Assembly: GCA_947683425.1 (NCBI GenBank)
Contig: CANTUQ010000081.1
Coordinates: 11,424,501 to 11,488,500 of the forward strand
DNA from: Excoecaria cochinchinensis
Lineage: Eukaryota; Streptophyta; Magnoliopsida; Malpighiales; Euphorbiaceae
DNA length: 64,000 nucleotides
Direction: 5' to 3'
Positions 12,501-24,010 of this stretch are shown one piece after another (position 1 is the first letter of the stretch; each line of letters starts with the position of its first letter). The translations under genes and the position numbers were made by a program. The notes below the pieces were generated by a model, which saw only the letters and a program-made list of their open reading frames with translations, had not been told where the DNA came from and made no database searches.

Positions 12501-14284
12501 ATAGTATTATGTGCATTCATATGTAAATGTGACTATTACTATCAGTTTTGCATATTGTTCTTGGTGTTCATGTGTTTTGCTTGATTCATATAGTTTTCTA
12601 TGTGTTCATATGCAAGTGTTTTGGTTGTTTGCACATATCTGAGTCTTGTGTTGCTTACTGTATTAATGAGGTGGCAATGATTGAGATTACTGCTACTAGA
12701 TTTGCGTAGTGTTCTGTGTTCATATGCAAGTGTCATTGGTTGTTGTTGCATATGCTTCAGTCTTTAGGGTGATGTCTTCGTGCTGTATTAATGAGATGAG
12801 AATGATTGAGCTATAGAGGCCATCTCCTTACAGTCATCCTTCTACTAGGAAAAAAGGGAACAAAGTCTCGCTTGCTGTATAACAAGATGAGAATGATTGA
12901 GCTATAGAGGCTAGCTCCTCTCAGTCTTCCTTCTATTGGGAAAAAAGGGAAGAAAAGAGGTTCATCATATAGTTATTTGATATAGTCCCCTTCATGCTTA
13001 TTTTCAGTATGTGCTGGGCATATCAGATTTTCTCGCACTTGAAAAGTAGACGCCATATAGCTGATTGTTTTTACCATGAAATAAAATGTGATTTTCAAGG
13101 GTGTTCTTTTCTCTACATACAAATAAGATTTATTTCTTTTTGCACAGTGGCAGGCAGGAACAAGGCAGCAGGCTGTACCTGCTGGTTTTGAACCAGATAA
13201 AAGCAGTTGGGGATGGAACTGGTTGGAGAGATGGATGGCTGTCCGTCCGTGGGAGAATCGGTTTCTTGACATAAATCTCAGAGATGGGGTGATGATTCGG
13301 GAAAATGGAACAGCTGAGGGTAAGACTGGGACAGAAACTCAATTAAAGCCTTCTAGCAAGAAACCATCTGTATCATGTCTTCGATCAAATGTCTCAAATC
13401 AGAAAATGGGTCCATCCCATTCTGATGGCAGTAATTCTCCTAGCAAGTCAGCTGGGATGTTAGAGGCATCCAATATGCATTTTGCTAAGCCAAAGCCCAA
13501 GCCAGTTCTTGAAGATCTGGCAGAAGAGGCCATTTCAAGACCTGGCATCACTCAAAGATCTCACAGCAATCCAAAAGAGAGATCATCCCAGCCAGATAGA
13601 CAGGCCAAGAAGCGATTGTCTCTGCCTAATAGTGGTTAGTTTTCTCAATGTTTTGTTTTGCATTCTATTGGTAATCTCATTCCTCCCGGTCCCAATATGG
13701 TCACTTAATACTTATTTCAATATGGTCATTGAACTTCAAATTTGTCACTCTAGTTTTGTTTTGATAAGTGCACTATTGTGTTATTTTTGGTATAATTAGC
13801 CTCAATTTTTCATGGATTGGAACAAATGCATCTGTTCTACTTGTACATTATATTTGAACAAGTTCATAGCTATCTTGTCCTAAAACTACCAAAATGATAG
13901 TGACCTCATTCAACTAGAAATTTAAGTTGAATGATACTATTGGTGAAAATTTAAATTTGGTGGCTACAGGGAAATTTGAAATAAGTTCACTTCCCTTGTG
14001 TTAAATCGACATAGATAATGGTCTTTTCTTTTCTAAGTATCTGTTAGAATTGGGTATTGCTTTATTTGAATGCATATTAAGGACTGAGGCCTTTTGTTCA
14101 TGCTATTTATGCTTCCTAAATTTGGTCTCAAGCAGGTGGGGCCACTGGGGTTCAGGCAGCCAGGAACGGTAGAGTTGCTGCTAAGGGGACACTGGGCTCT
14201 CATAAGCATTTGAGAGATAAATCTAAGTTGAATGGCAAAGGGGACTCAAATGTGAAATCTGTTGCACTATCTTTTGATCTGTAA
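3596..14284 (+). CDS. IQ67-domain (IQD) calmodulin-binding protein, 435 aa, six coding exons
   Basis: Coding exons: 3596-3679, 4067-4312, 5205-5432, 12148-12261, 13148-13634, 14136-14284; all join in frame at GT-AG sites and sum to 1308 nt. The protein starts MGVSGKWIRALVGLKK. The IQ67 domain begins at EEWAATRIQTAFRGFL near residue 95 and continues through LVRLQALVRGHAVRK and MQALVRVQARVRARR, giving three IQ-type calmodulin-binding repeats. The phase-0 intron after exon 2 falls between codons 16 and 17 of IQ67, a hallmark of the family. The C-terminal half is basic, Ser-rich and ends VALSFDL. IQD proteins are plant scaffolds that bind calmodulin and microtubules; which member this is cannot be decided here. 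Intron 4 is 6.7 kb because of nested transposons, but its splice sites are intact. Confidence 0.93.
6141..6770. mobile_element. hAT-type MITE, 630 bp, with 8-bp target duplication
   Basis: The ends are TAGGGGTGTGCA and TGCCCACCCCTA, and the 8 bp GAGCAAAT is found on both sides (6133-6140 and 6771-6778). Subterminal DNA is full of alternating CCGAAC and GGTTCGGGT blocks on opposite strands, giving long imperfect inverted repeats. The centre is AT-rich with no open frame. Terminal sequence plus an exact 8-bp duplication is diagnostic of hAT-class transposition. It sits in intron 4 of the IQD gene. Confidence 0.88.
7950..8464. mobile_element. Nested hAT-type MITE, 515 bp, with 8-bp target duplication
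   Basis: Exact 8-bp direct repeats ATTGTGGT flank it at 7942-7949 and 8465-8472. The right end CATCACCCCCTA matches hAT-type termini; the left end TGGAGGGAAGCA is a weaker match. The interior has GGTTAACTGGT-type motifs also seen in the MITEs at 14965-15960 and 33500-34514. Confidence 0.75.
8948..9128. repeat. Tandem duplication of a MITE subterminal block
   Basis: Two copies of about 78 bp, 8948-9025 and 9051-9128, both containing GATGGTTTTAAAAGAG and ending AAAGTAGATTTTGG, differ at only a few positions. The duplication lies inside the right end of the Tourist-like element. Confidence 0.85.
9190..10570 (-). pseudogene. Decayed hAT transposase, family 1
   Basis: Translated fragments in shifting frames follow the order of hAT transposases. 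Near 10520-10450 a BED-like start reads SVIWDHFKL followed by two stops. Near 9904-9719 the segment LTIDNVNSNYDIIQYLKKE then FLHVGCSGYILNNAVKE matches the conserved hAT block around the second catalytic region. Near 9600-9540 is TRWNSTYKMLEVAKRFEEA, and near 9250-9200 KTKSEKYWEN. The second CxxC of the zinc finger and the C-terminal dimerisation domain are not recognisable. It is dead and lies antisense within IQD intron 4. Confidence 0.8.
12385..12960 (+). repeat. Diverged direct repeats in IQD intron between exons 4 and 5
   Basis: The phrase TGTTCATATG(T/C)AA(A/G)TGT recurs four times between about 12395 and 12735, interspersed with CTGCTACT-type runs. Further on, a block of about 80 bp containing GATGAGAATGATTGAGCTAT occurs at about 12794 and again at about 12888. 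These look like old local duplications inside the intron; no coding role is apparent. Confidence 0.6.
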
Positions 14285-14964
14285 CATTGAGAATTCCATG
14301 GAAGATGAGTTATTTAGGGCTATTCTCCATCCTTGCTGCTATATTGGTATGTATATATAGGTGCACATTGTGAGGGGACATTATTTTCATTTCTGTCAGA
14401 AAGTTTAAAGTTGGTTTTCGCATAATGAAATTGAGGTGGGTGGCTTGGCTGGGCTTGTCATGGAAATAATATAAAGCAGGTTTGTAATTTGACTGTTATG
14501 TAATCATCTTTATTTATTGTCGTTAATTATGTGTTTATTCAACATTTAATGTCGATATATGGTTTGACGAGCAATTTTGCCTTCATATTCTTGCTATTAC
14601 AAGTTACTTCAGTTGCGGGTTTGAAGATATTTTGTTCCCCATAAACATAATTTTGCTAGTTGAGGATTGGAAAGTGAAGTATAAATCTTGAACTATCTTT
14701 TTTTAACCCATTAAACAATTTCGATTAATGTGGATCGAATTATAATTTTTCCTGATAGGTGTATATTGAAACTTTAGAAATTATAATTCGTAATTATTAA
14801 TAACAAAGCACAAGAGATAGCGCAACAGATAGAGGCACAATAAGTCAATAACTATAAGTCGACTAGTTTATAAATTAAAAAAAAGAAGGTATTTTTGGAT
14901 AAATTAAAATGAAAATTAAGTCTATTTTGTGAGATGGAAAGAAGGGTATATTTATAGCGGAGGC
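14285..14964 (+). other. IQD 3'UTR and downstream DNA
   Basis: After the stop codon there are about 200 bp of mixed composition consistent with a 3'UTR, then AT-rich spacer. No polyadenylation site can be fixed, and no other gene is seen. Confidence 0.4.
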
Positions 14965-15137
14965 TATGGGTATCGTTAGATTTGATTAACTGAGAAATCG
15001 AATCGAAATCGATTCGAAAAATAGATTAACCAAATCGATTTTAATAATTAACTGTTAGTGTTTTAAAAAAATCGATATTAATGAATTAATTTATTTTTTT
15101 GTCTTATGAATTAGTTAATCGAATCGATAACCGATAC

Positions 15138-15183
<46 letters not shown>

Positions 15184-15960
15184 CATTATTTTCATATTTA
15201 ATTATTTATATTTTTTTAATTTTTATTATTTTAAAATATATTTCAAATTTATTTTAATCAAAAAAATATTTTAGTTAATTTATTAATTATTCAATATATT
15301 CATATTTAGTATTTATTATTATTTTTTGATTTATCAATTTTTCAGTAATAAAAATCAAAATATATTCGAAAAATTATATAACAGTAATATATTAACTAAA
15401 ATTTTTAATAATTTTTTAAAAAAATCATAATTTTTAATATACATAAAAATAATATGTGTCAAGTTAAAAAAAAATAAATAAAAGAAAATAGTTGTTAATA
15501 TTTAATGGATTTATTTTAATAATTTTGCATTTTTAACTATTTTTGTTACACTTTTTTCATTATCTTAATTATTTTGAAGTTTTCAAGTGTTTTTTTTATT
15601 GACGATTAGTAAGTGTAACTTGTCATCTAATTAGGGTGATTATGGATCGATTAATTTATTTACTTATTAAATCTTAATTTTTAAAAATAAAGTTGCTTAT
15701 ATTCACCAAAATTTTTTATTTTAACAACAATAATATTATATTATAGTGGATAAATTTTAATTTTTAAATATTTTGAATATTTTAATTTTATTTATAAATG
15801 TATCTTATAATTATAATATTTAACCGAAAAATATTGGTTAACTGATTCGAAAAATCGAAATCGATGGATTGGTTAATAGTTAGCATTTTGAAAAATCGAT
15901 ATTAATGGACTGATTTTTTTTGAACTTATGAACCGGATAACCGGTTCATGCTCACCCCTA
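14965..15960. mobile_element. hAT-type MITE, copy A (about 1 kb)
   Basis: The right end CATGCTCACCCCTA at 15947-15960 and the GAATCGA/TCGATTCG-rich left end (from about 14965) give imperfect terminal inverted repeats. Internally it is colinear with the element at 33500-34514, for example through TTTTAGTTAATTTATTAATT and the following 200 bp. An AT-dinucleotide microsatellite at about 15143-15182 is present only in this copy. No target duplication was recognisable, probably because the left end has decayed. Confidence 0.65.
15143..15182. repeat. (AT)n microsatellite
   Basis: An uninterrupted run of about 20 AT dinucleotides inside MITE copy A. Confidence 0.9.
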
Positions 15961-16103
15961 AATTATCTCACACTCTTTACATATGTCCCTAATAAATGTA
16001 GGAATAAGAAAAGAAATTATAAATAAATTATATAGTTCAAGAATATTTATTAATTAATTTTTTTAATAAATATGATATTGAAATTTGAAAGTATAGTTAC
16101 AAG

Positions 16104-16499
16104 TAGGTGTGTACACAGTTCGATTCTTTACAAATTTCCGTATTGTATTGAAATTTCGGTACAATTCGGTTTTTACACATTTCGGTACAGTTTTTATAAA
16201 TTTCAGTACAGTTCAGTTCAATTTTTCGGTTCTTTCGGTACAAAACAAAATAATACAATACAGTACAATACTTCGAAAAATTCAATATTTTTAAAATTTT
16301 GCAATATAAATATATACAATAATAAATACAAATATAATTAAAATATCTCAATAAATACATACAAAATTTAAAAATTAACACTCGACGGTATTTCTTTGTA
16401 TTATGCTCGCATTTATTTGAGGATCTTGAGTAATATCTAAAAACAATAACAAAGAAATTAAACATTAGACAAAAAAAATCTAAATATTAAATACAAAAT
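16104..16499. mobile_element. Left terminal region of the second hAT element
   Basis: TAGGTGTGTACACAGTTCG at 16104 resembles hAT termini. It is followed by a run of TTTCGGTAC and TTTCAGTACAG motifs spaced about 10-30 bp apart, the kind of subterminal repeat that hAT transposases bind. The matching right end was not found. The open frames over 16072-16465 are products of this repeat structure and not genes. Confidence 0.5.
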
Positions 16500-18536
16500 T
16501 TAAGAATTTATGTGAATATAATAATTATCCGATTCAAACTTTTCGAATTCTTCCGTTGATGCATCTGAAGCTAAAATTGTAGCCGATTTTAACCAATTTT
16601 GACAACAAATAAGAACTTCGGCTGTAATTGGAGTTAAAGAACTTCTAAATTTATCCAAAGTTTTCCCTCCAGTACTAAAAGCCGATTCAGAAGCTACAGC
16701 TAAACACTGAACAGCCAAGACATCTCTCGCAACTTTGGCCAAAATTAGATAATTTGGCTCATTAATTTTCTACCAACTCAAAATATCAAAATCAAGAGAA
16801 TTTTTTACTAATTTATCAGTCAAATAAGTATCCAAATCTCCTTGAAATACAACTTGCTCCTTATCCTCATTTTCTAAAAATCACGCATCAACATCATTAG
16901 AATCAGGTGTTGGGGCTACACTTTGACCAACATTTAATTCTTCCATTTTTTTTGTGTTCTTCTATCAGTTCATTCAAAGCAGTTGTTACTTTAGAAACTA
17001 ATTTCTCCGTCTCACGCTCACCATAAAAAGCTGTGTATTTTGAAACTATAAATTTCATTGTAAATTTAGGATCCAAGACCACTGCTATGAAAAGAATGAT
17101 ATTCATCTTGTTAATCGAACCCCAATACTTGTCAAATTTTAACTGCATTTGCTTCCCCATTTCCATTAAAAAATCATCACCACTAGCTTGAGAAGATTGC
17201 AACAAATTCAAAATACGAACAATCTCTGGAAAATACAAGTTTGAGTTGAACATAATGGCCCAGATAATTTGCAAGTCACATCATAAAATCTTTTCAGAAA
17301 TTTCATGATAGTTGTGACTTGTTTCCAATTAGCCTTAGTCAAATAAACAGGTCCAAACTCAATGAAATATTTACTATCTAAATCCTCCAACTTATCAAAA
17401 GCCTTTTGATATCCCAAAGCAATATCTAACATTAAGTATGTTGAATTCCACCTAGTTGGACAATCTATGATCAAACTTTTCGCATAATTGATGTTTACTG
17501 TCTCACAAGATTTTTTAAAATAATCTAACCTTTGAGGACTGCTTCTAACATAATAACATCTTTAACTGTTTTAATAGTCTCTTCAACACATTTAAGCCCA
17601 TCTTTCACAATAAGATTTAAAATGTGAGCATAGCATCTCATGTGAAAAGTTTCACCACCTAAAATAAATGCATCTCTCTTACTTAATTTATTTTTCAACT
17701 GTTGAATAGCAGTATCATTAGATGTTGCGTTATCAACAGTTATACACATCACTTTGGTCAAACCCCAATTATCCATACAATTATCAACAACCACCCCAAC
17801 ATTACTTCCTTTATGACTTTTAATAACACAAAAATTCAAGATTCTTTTATGCATCTTCCAAATCGAATCAATAAAATGAGCAGTTAAGTACAAATATGAT
17901 ACATTTTGAATGCTTGTTCAAGTATCAGTTGTCATAGAAATTCTTTTGCATTCAATTTTTAGAAAATCTTTCAATTTATCTCTCTCCTTCATAGAAAAAA
18001 GAACAACATCTTCTAGCAATAGTTACTTTAGATGAAATTTTAAATTCAGGACAAATTGCTTTAATAAATTCCCTAAAACCTTCATGTTCAACAAAATTAA
18101 ATGGTAATTCATCCCTAATGATCATCCTAATTAAAGTTTTTGTACAAACCTCTTGATCAAATTTCCAACTAACTAATGGTGTATTATTACCGGACCCCAC
18201 ACCGGACCCCACAAAATTTAAAGTTGTCTGTGACTTATCTTTACTTTTAAATGTAACCGCTAACTCTTTTTTATTTGAAAATTTTTTGCAACTTTCCCTT
18301 AAATGTTTCCACAATCCCGAAGTGCCTATATCACTATTCCCTTGATAATCTTTACCACACCACTTACATGCAGCCCTCCCAGTTTCATTACCATTAGCAT
18401 CAACCAATCTATCAAAATGCTCCCAAACTCCAGACCTACTTTTTTTCCTTGCAGGCAAATTAGAAGAATTAGCATTACTTACTGAATATGGAGTTGTAGA
18501 AGACTCAGTTTGTGGGACAGCAGGAGGAGGACCCAT
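16500..18536 (-). pseudogene. Decayed BED-type hAT transposase (RICESLEEPER-like), family 2
   Basis: Pieces in three frames follow a full hAT transposase. 18536-17976 holds the N-terminus with a BED zinc finger (SGVWEHFDRL, CKWC, HLRESC). After a frameshift and a stop, 17893-17525 carries VMCITVDNATSNDTAI and FHMRCYAHILNLIVKDGL. 17474-17208 carries CPTRWNSTYLML and 17274-16903 LKFDKYWGSINK and VVLDPKFTMKF. 16742-16500 holds the dimerisation domain (SAFSTGGKTLDKFRSSL, QNWL). At least three frame breaks and several stops make it non-functional. It is a different family from the hAT relic in the IQD intron. Confidence 0.9.
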
Positions 18537-19666
18537 AACTTACAAGTGTAGAAAATTTATTAGTAACTGAGTAAATTTATAGAAAAAAAACTAATTATGC
18601 TTTAGATATTTTCTTCTAATTTTACCTATTAAAAATTATTTAGTGATTCAAATACTAAAAATAAAAATTAATTACTACATTATTTCAGAATTTAGAAAAG
18701 ATGCACTTAATGTTTTCTTCAGAGTACAAAAATGCCCTTAATATTTTCATTAGGTTACTATAATCTCCTTAAAATATTCCTCAAACTACTAAAATGCCCC
18801 TAAATATTTTTAGAGTACTTTTGCTCCTAAAATTTTTCTTAAAGTGCTAAAATTCTCCTAATTTTATTTTGAATTAAAAATACATGTGGCGCTGACATGT
18901 CGATAGCATGGCATAATTTGGCACGTATCAATGCCATGTCAGCATTGTTAACTCAAAGTGGATGGAAATTTGATTGAGAAGCATTTTAGTATCTATTTTT
19001 TAACATTAGGAATATTTTTGTTCCAAAATTAACTATAGGACCCATTTTAATATCCCGAAGACAACTTCAGAGACATTTTAATATTTTTTCCTTTCTTTTT
19101 CATTATTGCTAAAAATTTAAACAATTAGGGATTTATTTTTTCTTTCAATTAAATTTAATATTTCTCTAAAAATTGGAATGGAAATATTAATAAAACGATA
19201 GATATTAGGCCTGTCAATTTTTCGATTTTTGGATTTAAATCGGTTTTGACCCTAAATTTTTTAGATTTTTTGAATTTTATCAAGATTCAGATCGCTTTTT
19301 TCAAATAGATTTGAGTTGAATTCTCGAATCGGATTATTAGATTTACATGCATCCATAAAACCTTCGATTTATAAAACCATTTTTCTCTCTATATCATTAT
19401 TTTCAGCTTATAAAAGAGCATATTTATGGCATATTAATAACGTGTAACCATAAAAATATTAGGACTAATCTTAATACATTTACTCTCATTTGTATTTGAT
19501 TTTATAATTTATTTAAATATTTAAACTGTAATAACGACTTATTAAGTATATGTACTTATAATAAATACAAATTTACATTGTCTGCAAAAAATTTGGATTA
19601 CAGGAACGAAACAAACTATATTTATCATCAATAACGTATTACCACATGTTATTTTTTATTAGTAAC
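18537..19666. other. AT-rich spacer, probably decayed transposon sequence
   Basis: No gene is seen. 18640-18860 repeats variants of AAAATGCCCCTAA, and 18890-18960 has a short ATGTCAGC/GCTGACAT inverted repeat. A block starting TAGGCCTGTCAATTTTTCG at about 19207 looks like a hAT-type end. The Copia element begins at 19667 in this DNA. Confidence 0.35.
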
Positions 19667-20090
19667 TGATAGCGTTGGGATGTGCCCATGACTCTTTAAT
19701 GGATTGAGTTCTAATCCAGATTAAATTGAGTCATTTAATCAGATAAAGTTTACCAAATCCTATCTTAGGAAGGATTCTGAGTTAGACTAGGGATAAGTCT
19801 CTAGCCTTTAGGATCTTTATAAATAGAGGTGAGATCCTCATTATTTAGTAACGAGAAAACGTATACCCCGTAAGGCTACTCGTTCCCACTCACGATTTAT
19901 TGTGTTAATCTTACAGAGGCTTTTAGATTGTAATCTAGCTGCTCTTATCCCGAGTGGATAAAAGCCAGAGTGGTGACCAAATAAAAGGAGATCCTTGTAT
20001 CGCTTTTGCAACGAGATTTCTGCGTTACAACAAGTAGGTATCAATCTTTTATTGTTACCTCAATTAATTTCTTCTTTTATTTTCCCTTCA
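19667..20090 (+). repeat. Copia 5' LTR
   Basis: The LTR starts TGATAGCGTTGGGATG and ends TTTTCCCTTCA, with terminal TG...CA and the duplication GTAAC just outside. A TATA box TATAAATAG lies at 19818-19826. The sequence matches 32208-32630 over its whole length. Confidence 0.95.
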
Positions 20091-20091
20091 T

Positions 20092-20104
20092 TGGTATCAG
20101 AGCC
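20092..20104 (+). other. Primer binding site (tRNA-Met)
   Basis: TGGTATCAGAGCC begins one base after the 5' LTR. It is complementary to the 3' end of initiator methionyl-tRNA, the usual primer of plant Copia elements. Confidence 0.9.
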
Positions 20105-20398
20105 TTCGTTTTTTACGTCCTGGCATGCGGTTTAAAATTAATCTAAAATTTTATGAGTAAAATTTATAGATCTAGAAAGCATGAAACGCAATAAAAATTT
20201 ATTTTTTGTGTGAAAAATATATATGCGTGTATATTTTGGCTCAATTTCGTGTATGTGTACACCGAAACCCGAGGGATAAAATTGAATATTCGAAACGCTA
20301 GTCTAGAAATTGAGATTTTTATTTTTGACCTTACCATTATGTTCACAGAACCCAAAAACCCCCGGTCGGCCAAACTCCGGAGTCCAAATGCTGCCGGG

Positions 20399-20815
20399 AA
20401 GGTGGCGCGTGGCTTACACGCGCCACCACACATTAGGCGGTGGCCTACACTCACGTAAACACGTGTCAATAATGTGACACGTTATTGACACATGGCCAAT
20501 CGTCGCGAGCCAAGTGGCAGACCGCGGCCATGCCACTTGGATCCGATGTGTCCCCTGTGCGCTACGTGGGTGCCAGGTGGACCAATCAAGGGTAGACACG
20601 TGGCAAGGCTGAGGCCTTCCATTTATCATGCTGACATGTCAGCAGTGTACACGTGTACCAATTAGAGTCCGCCACATGTCAAGCCATGTCATTGCCATGT
20701 GGCATGACACGTGGCAATTACGTGTCCACATGGTGCCACGTGGGCACCACGTGTACCCATGTATGTCGAACACGTGTCACGCTGTGGTGTTGACACGTGT
20801 CTGACCAAGAGGAAG
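20399..20815 (+). promoter_or_regulatory. CACGTG (G-box) cluster in the Copia leader
   Basis: Eight perfect CACGTG palindromes occur at 20460, 20597, 20650, 20708, 20737, 20748, 20771 and 20794, several extended to ACACGTGT or GACACGTGGC. Neighbouring CATG and ACGT inverted repeats make the region able to fold extensively, and it is much richer in GC than its surroundings. CACGTG is the core bound by plant bHLH and bZIP factors; any regulatory role here is inference. Confidence 0.6.
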
Positions 20816-21148
20816 TCGCGCGTGAGCACGTCCTCCTCCCTCTCGTCGGCGCATACGGCGAGCTCCTGCCTCCAAATCAGCTCCATTTTTTTACGAAAAT
20901 ATTCTTCAAAATATTTCTGATTTATTGGTCTATTTTTCAAATTTTTTTGATGACCATAAAATATTTTTGTTTATTTTTGAAATAAATATTATAAAATAAT
21001 TATGGAAAATGTGTTTTCTGTTTTTAAAATATTTTGAAAAAAATTTTATGTGTTTTTTGTCCTTATTTGTTGATTGAAATGTGTTTCAATTATATGTGTT
21101 TATACATGAGTGTATTAACCATTTAAATTTCTGTAATGTGTTTCAGAA

Positions 21149-21664
21149 ATGATAATAAGAACACCTATGATTCCTAAAACCCCATATGGGATTGCTTTAA
21201 GAAATGCAAGAGTGCGTTCAGTAAGCAAAATGAGAATGCGGAGGAACATTCGAGCTGATAATATTGATGCTATAGTGCGTCATATATTGACTATGCATGA
21301 ACAAATGCAGGAGTGCATTTGGATAGGAGGTTTAAGCTTAGGAAGGGATGACAAAGATAAAATCAAAGCGTTGGTTAACTCTTTTGAATATCATCCAGTT
21401 CTGAGGGAGCTTTTGGAAACTACTTGGTATATAGGAGATAGAGTTTATAAGAAATCTATCATCCATTTTTTGGCTAGAGTTGCCAAAAGAGGAGTGTTGA
21501 GGAGCAACATTCCATCTGTGATGAAATTAAGAAGTGGACGTAAAGTGTATCGTCCATGGCTTCATCAGCGAACTTATGAGTTCCCTTATGAGTTAATGAA
21601 GTTGGTCAAAAAATCAGTCCCTGTGTCAGTAAAGGTCTTGAGGAGATCTAGTTTTCTAGACTAG
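21149..21664 (+). CDS. Extra ORF upstream of Copia gag, unknown function, 171 aa
   Basis: An open frame of 171 codons in the element's sense direction sits between the leader and gag, where Copia elements normally have no gene. The start ATG follows TGTAATGTGTTTCAGAA, which resembles a splice acceptor, so it could be expressed from a spliced RNA. The product is basic (RNARVRSVSKMRMRRN near the start, MKLRSGRKVYRPWL in the middle) with a hydrophobic/charged centre; no signal peptide, membrane segment or zinc-binding motif is evident. I do not recognise a family. It contains no stop, although gag and pol in the same element are broken. It could be a captured host gene, a lineage-specific accessory gene or a chance ORF. 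Confidence 0.5.
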   Translation: MIIRTPMIPKTPYGIALRNARVRSVSKMRMRRNIRADNIDAIVRHILTMHEQMQECIWIGGLSLGRDDKDKIKALVNSFEYHPVLRELLETTWYIGDRVYKKSIIHFLARVAKRGVLRSNIPSVMKLRSGRKVYRPWLHQRTYEFPYELMKLVKKSVPVSVKVLRRSSFLD

Positions 21665-22170
21665 TTGACATGAGTATCAATTAAAGTTAGCATTTGTTTT
21701 TATAGGATTTATGTTTCCTATTATTATTATTATTTGACATGTGTGTCTTATTTGAGAATTATTAGATTTATTTATTGGTTGAATAAATGAGTTTATTTCT
21801 TATGGCATTTAATTATTTTTTTAATAAATGTGTTTATTTTAAAATGTTAATTGCCTTACAATATTTTATGAGTAAAATGTTTGCATGTTTATTAAGTAAA
21901 AACTTAATAAAATAAAACCAATAAAATTTCGCTCATAAGTTTAAGAACTTAAATAATCCAATAATTTATATTTACTATGCATGAAATCTTAACCTATAAA
22001 GTTGGACATTAGAACTTAGAAGGTAATTGGTACTTTTAGTAACCTTTTCGAATTTGAGTCTAATACAAAACTTTATTAGGTTATTATTTCAGGTGTATAG
22101 TAAATTGCATGTATTCCTTAATCTCCTATAATAACGTGCAACTTTGTTCCATTTGAATCAGAGGATACAA

Positions 22171-23008
22171 ATGGCATCTGCTTCCAAATTAATTATCGCT
22201 GAATTAAACAAAGATTTGAAATTGAATGGCGACAATTATGAAATCTGGAGTATGAAGATCCAGTATGTGCTTGAGGAGCAAGAGGCTCTCGAAACCTTAA
22301 GTTCGGTTATGGCTGAACCTGAGGATGGCAATACGGCCCAGCATAGGCGGGACCGAGATGTCTATTTGGCATGAAAGAAAAAGAATTTCACTGCTCGTAT
22401 CATTCTGCTGAGTGCTATGGAGGATGATATAACTAAGCAATTTCGCAAGTATCAAAACGCAATGGATCTGTGGATCGCTTTGCGGGAGAAGTTTGGAGGA
22501 GTGACTCTAACTAAACTCTGATTTTTGACGATCAAATTTGATACTTATCAGAAGAGAGCTAATCATTCTATGCAGAAATATCTCAGGGAGATGGAAAACA
22601 TGATGAGTGAGCTTAGTGAATATGGTCATAAGTTAACCGACGAGCAGCAGGTCCAAGCTGTCATCCGTTCCTTACCCAAGAGTTGGGAGCATATGAAAAT
22701 GCAACTGACTCAAATGGAAAGTGTAAAGATATTTGAGGATGTCGCACGTCACCTGGAGTTTGAAGAGGATAGATTGGCATCGATTAAGGTCAATGTCGAA
22801 GTGCATGTGGCACAGTCCCGTTCTGGTGGGATGAGTTCAAACCAGAACAAAAGGAAGGGCTTCAAAGGTCGGGATAAGGAACCTGCCAAGAAAAATAAAA
22901 GGCAGAAGAAGGAACATAATTCTAAGAGACCCAAAGGCAAGAAAAAGATAAATATTTCAAAAGTGAAATGTTTTAACTGCCAACAGAAAGGACACTATGC
23001 AAGAGACT
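22171..23008 (+). pseudogene. Copia gag (broken)
   Basis: The start ATG at 22171 follows GGATACAA. The reading frame gives the usual Copia gag core (LNGDNYEIWSMKIQYVLEEQ) and, near the end, the zinc knuckle CFNCQQKGHYARD. In-frame stops at 22372-22374 and 22519-22521 fit simple transitions. The coding frame is then cut at 23008 by a solo LTR insertion exactly between the last Asp codon and the final Cys of the CCHC knuckle; the sequence resumes after 25414. Gag would package the element RNA in cytoplasmic particles. Confidence 0.9.
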
Positions 23009-24010
23009 TGTAACACCCCGTTCCCACCCTAGAAGTTTGAGCCTTGTGTTGTGTGTAAGATGTATGCATGTATTTTTTGGCATGAATTATTTTGTTAATT
23101 TAGGTATTGTATAATTCATGGGTTGTGCTTGGGTGTGGGTGTGTACATGGGAGTAGGATGTGTTTAATAGACTTAGCCTTAGGTGTATGTGAGAGGATGG
23201 TTTATGGGTGTGTTGTGAGGAAGAGTGCCTTTAGGATGTTGCCAAGTGGCATTAGGATGAGATATTTGTCTTTTGTGAGAGAGGGAGACAGCTGGTTTCT
23301 TTTGTTCCTATCCCATTTCCTCTTTCTTTCCTTCCCTTCCTGTTAGTCCTCTCTTCTTCATCCTTTTCTCTTTTGTTTTCTCTCAATTTACCTTTTTGTT
23401 GTAAGTTTGGTGGGTTTGGTGAAGCTTTGGTAGTCATAAGTTGGGTAAGTTTAAGTAGTTTCTTCTTCTTCTTCTATCTTCTTTTTCTTTGGATTTTGGT
23501 TAGTTGGTGTTGTTAGATTAAGAGTTTAAATTCTGGTTTTGCTGGGTGTTTTGGTTCAGAAATCCCTCCTAGAGAACCCAAAGGCAAGGAGGTAGCAAGT
23601 GAAAGCGGAGCCCCGTGAGTGGAGCGTAGGAAGTCAAGGTTTTGGAATTTCTGAATTTATTGTGCATATTATGAAATTTTGTGTTTTTTGTGAATTGAAT
23701 GATATATTATGTGGTTTGGTATCCAAATGTCATGGGTATTATTTTAGTTTAAGAGTTGAGATGCATAAATTTGAAAATAGTTGAATAAAAGTATGGTTTT
23801 GCTTGAGTTTCTTAGAAAATTGTTCTAGAATAAATGTCTTGGAAGTCAATCTATGTTAATTGGGTAAATTGATGGTAATAATTGGATTTAAAGTCAAGGT
23901 TTGAGTTGTTTAAGGTATCTTGTGCTGTCAATTTGCATGGGTTGGAGTATTGGGGGATTTGGTGTGATTTTGGCTTGAGGGAGATAGAATTTTCTGGGTT
24001 CTGTAAGGTT

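Noticed and set aside
16072..16465. Overlapping frames of 89 and 122 codons on opposite strands
   Set aside because: Both are produced by the TTTCGGTAC subterminal repeats of a hAT element.
16104..19250. Complete hAT element with both ends around the family 2 transposase
   Set aside because: A hAT-like left end is visible, but no matching right end or 8-bp duplication could be found, so only the left end and pseudogene are annotated.
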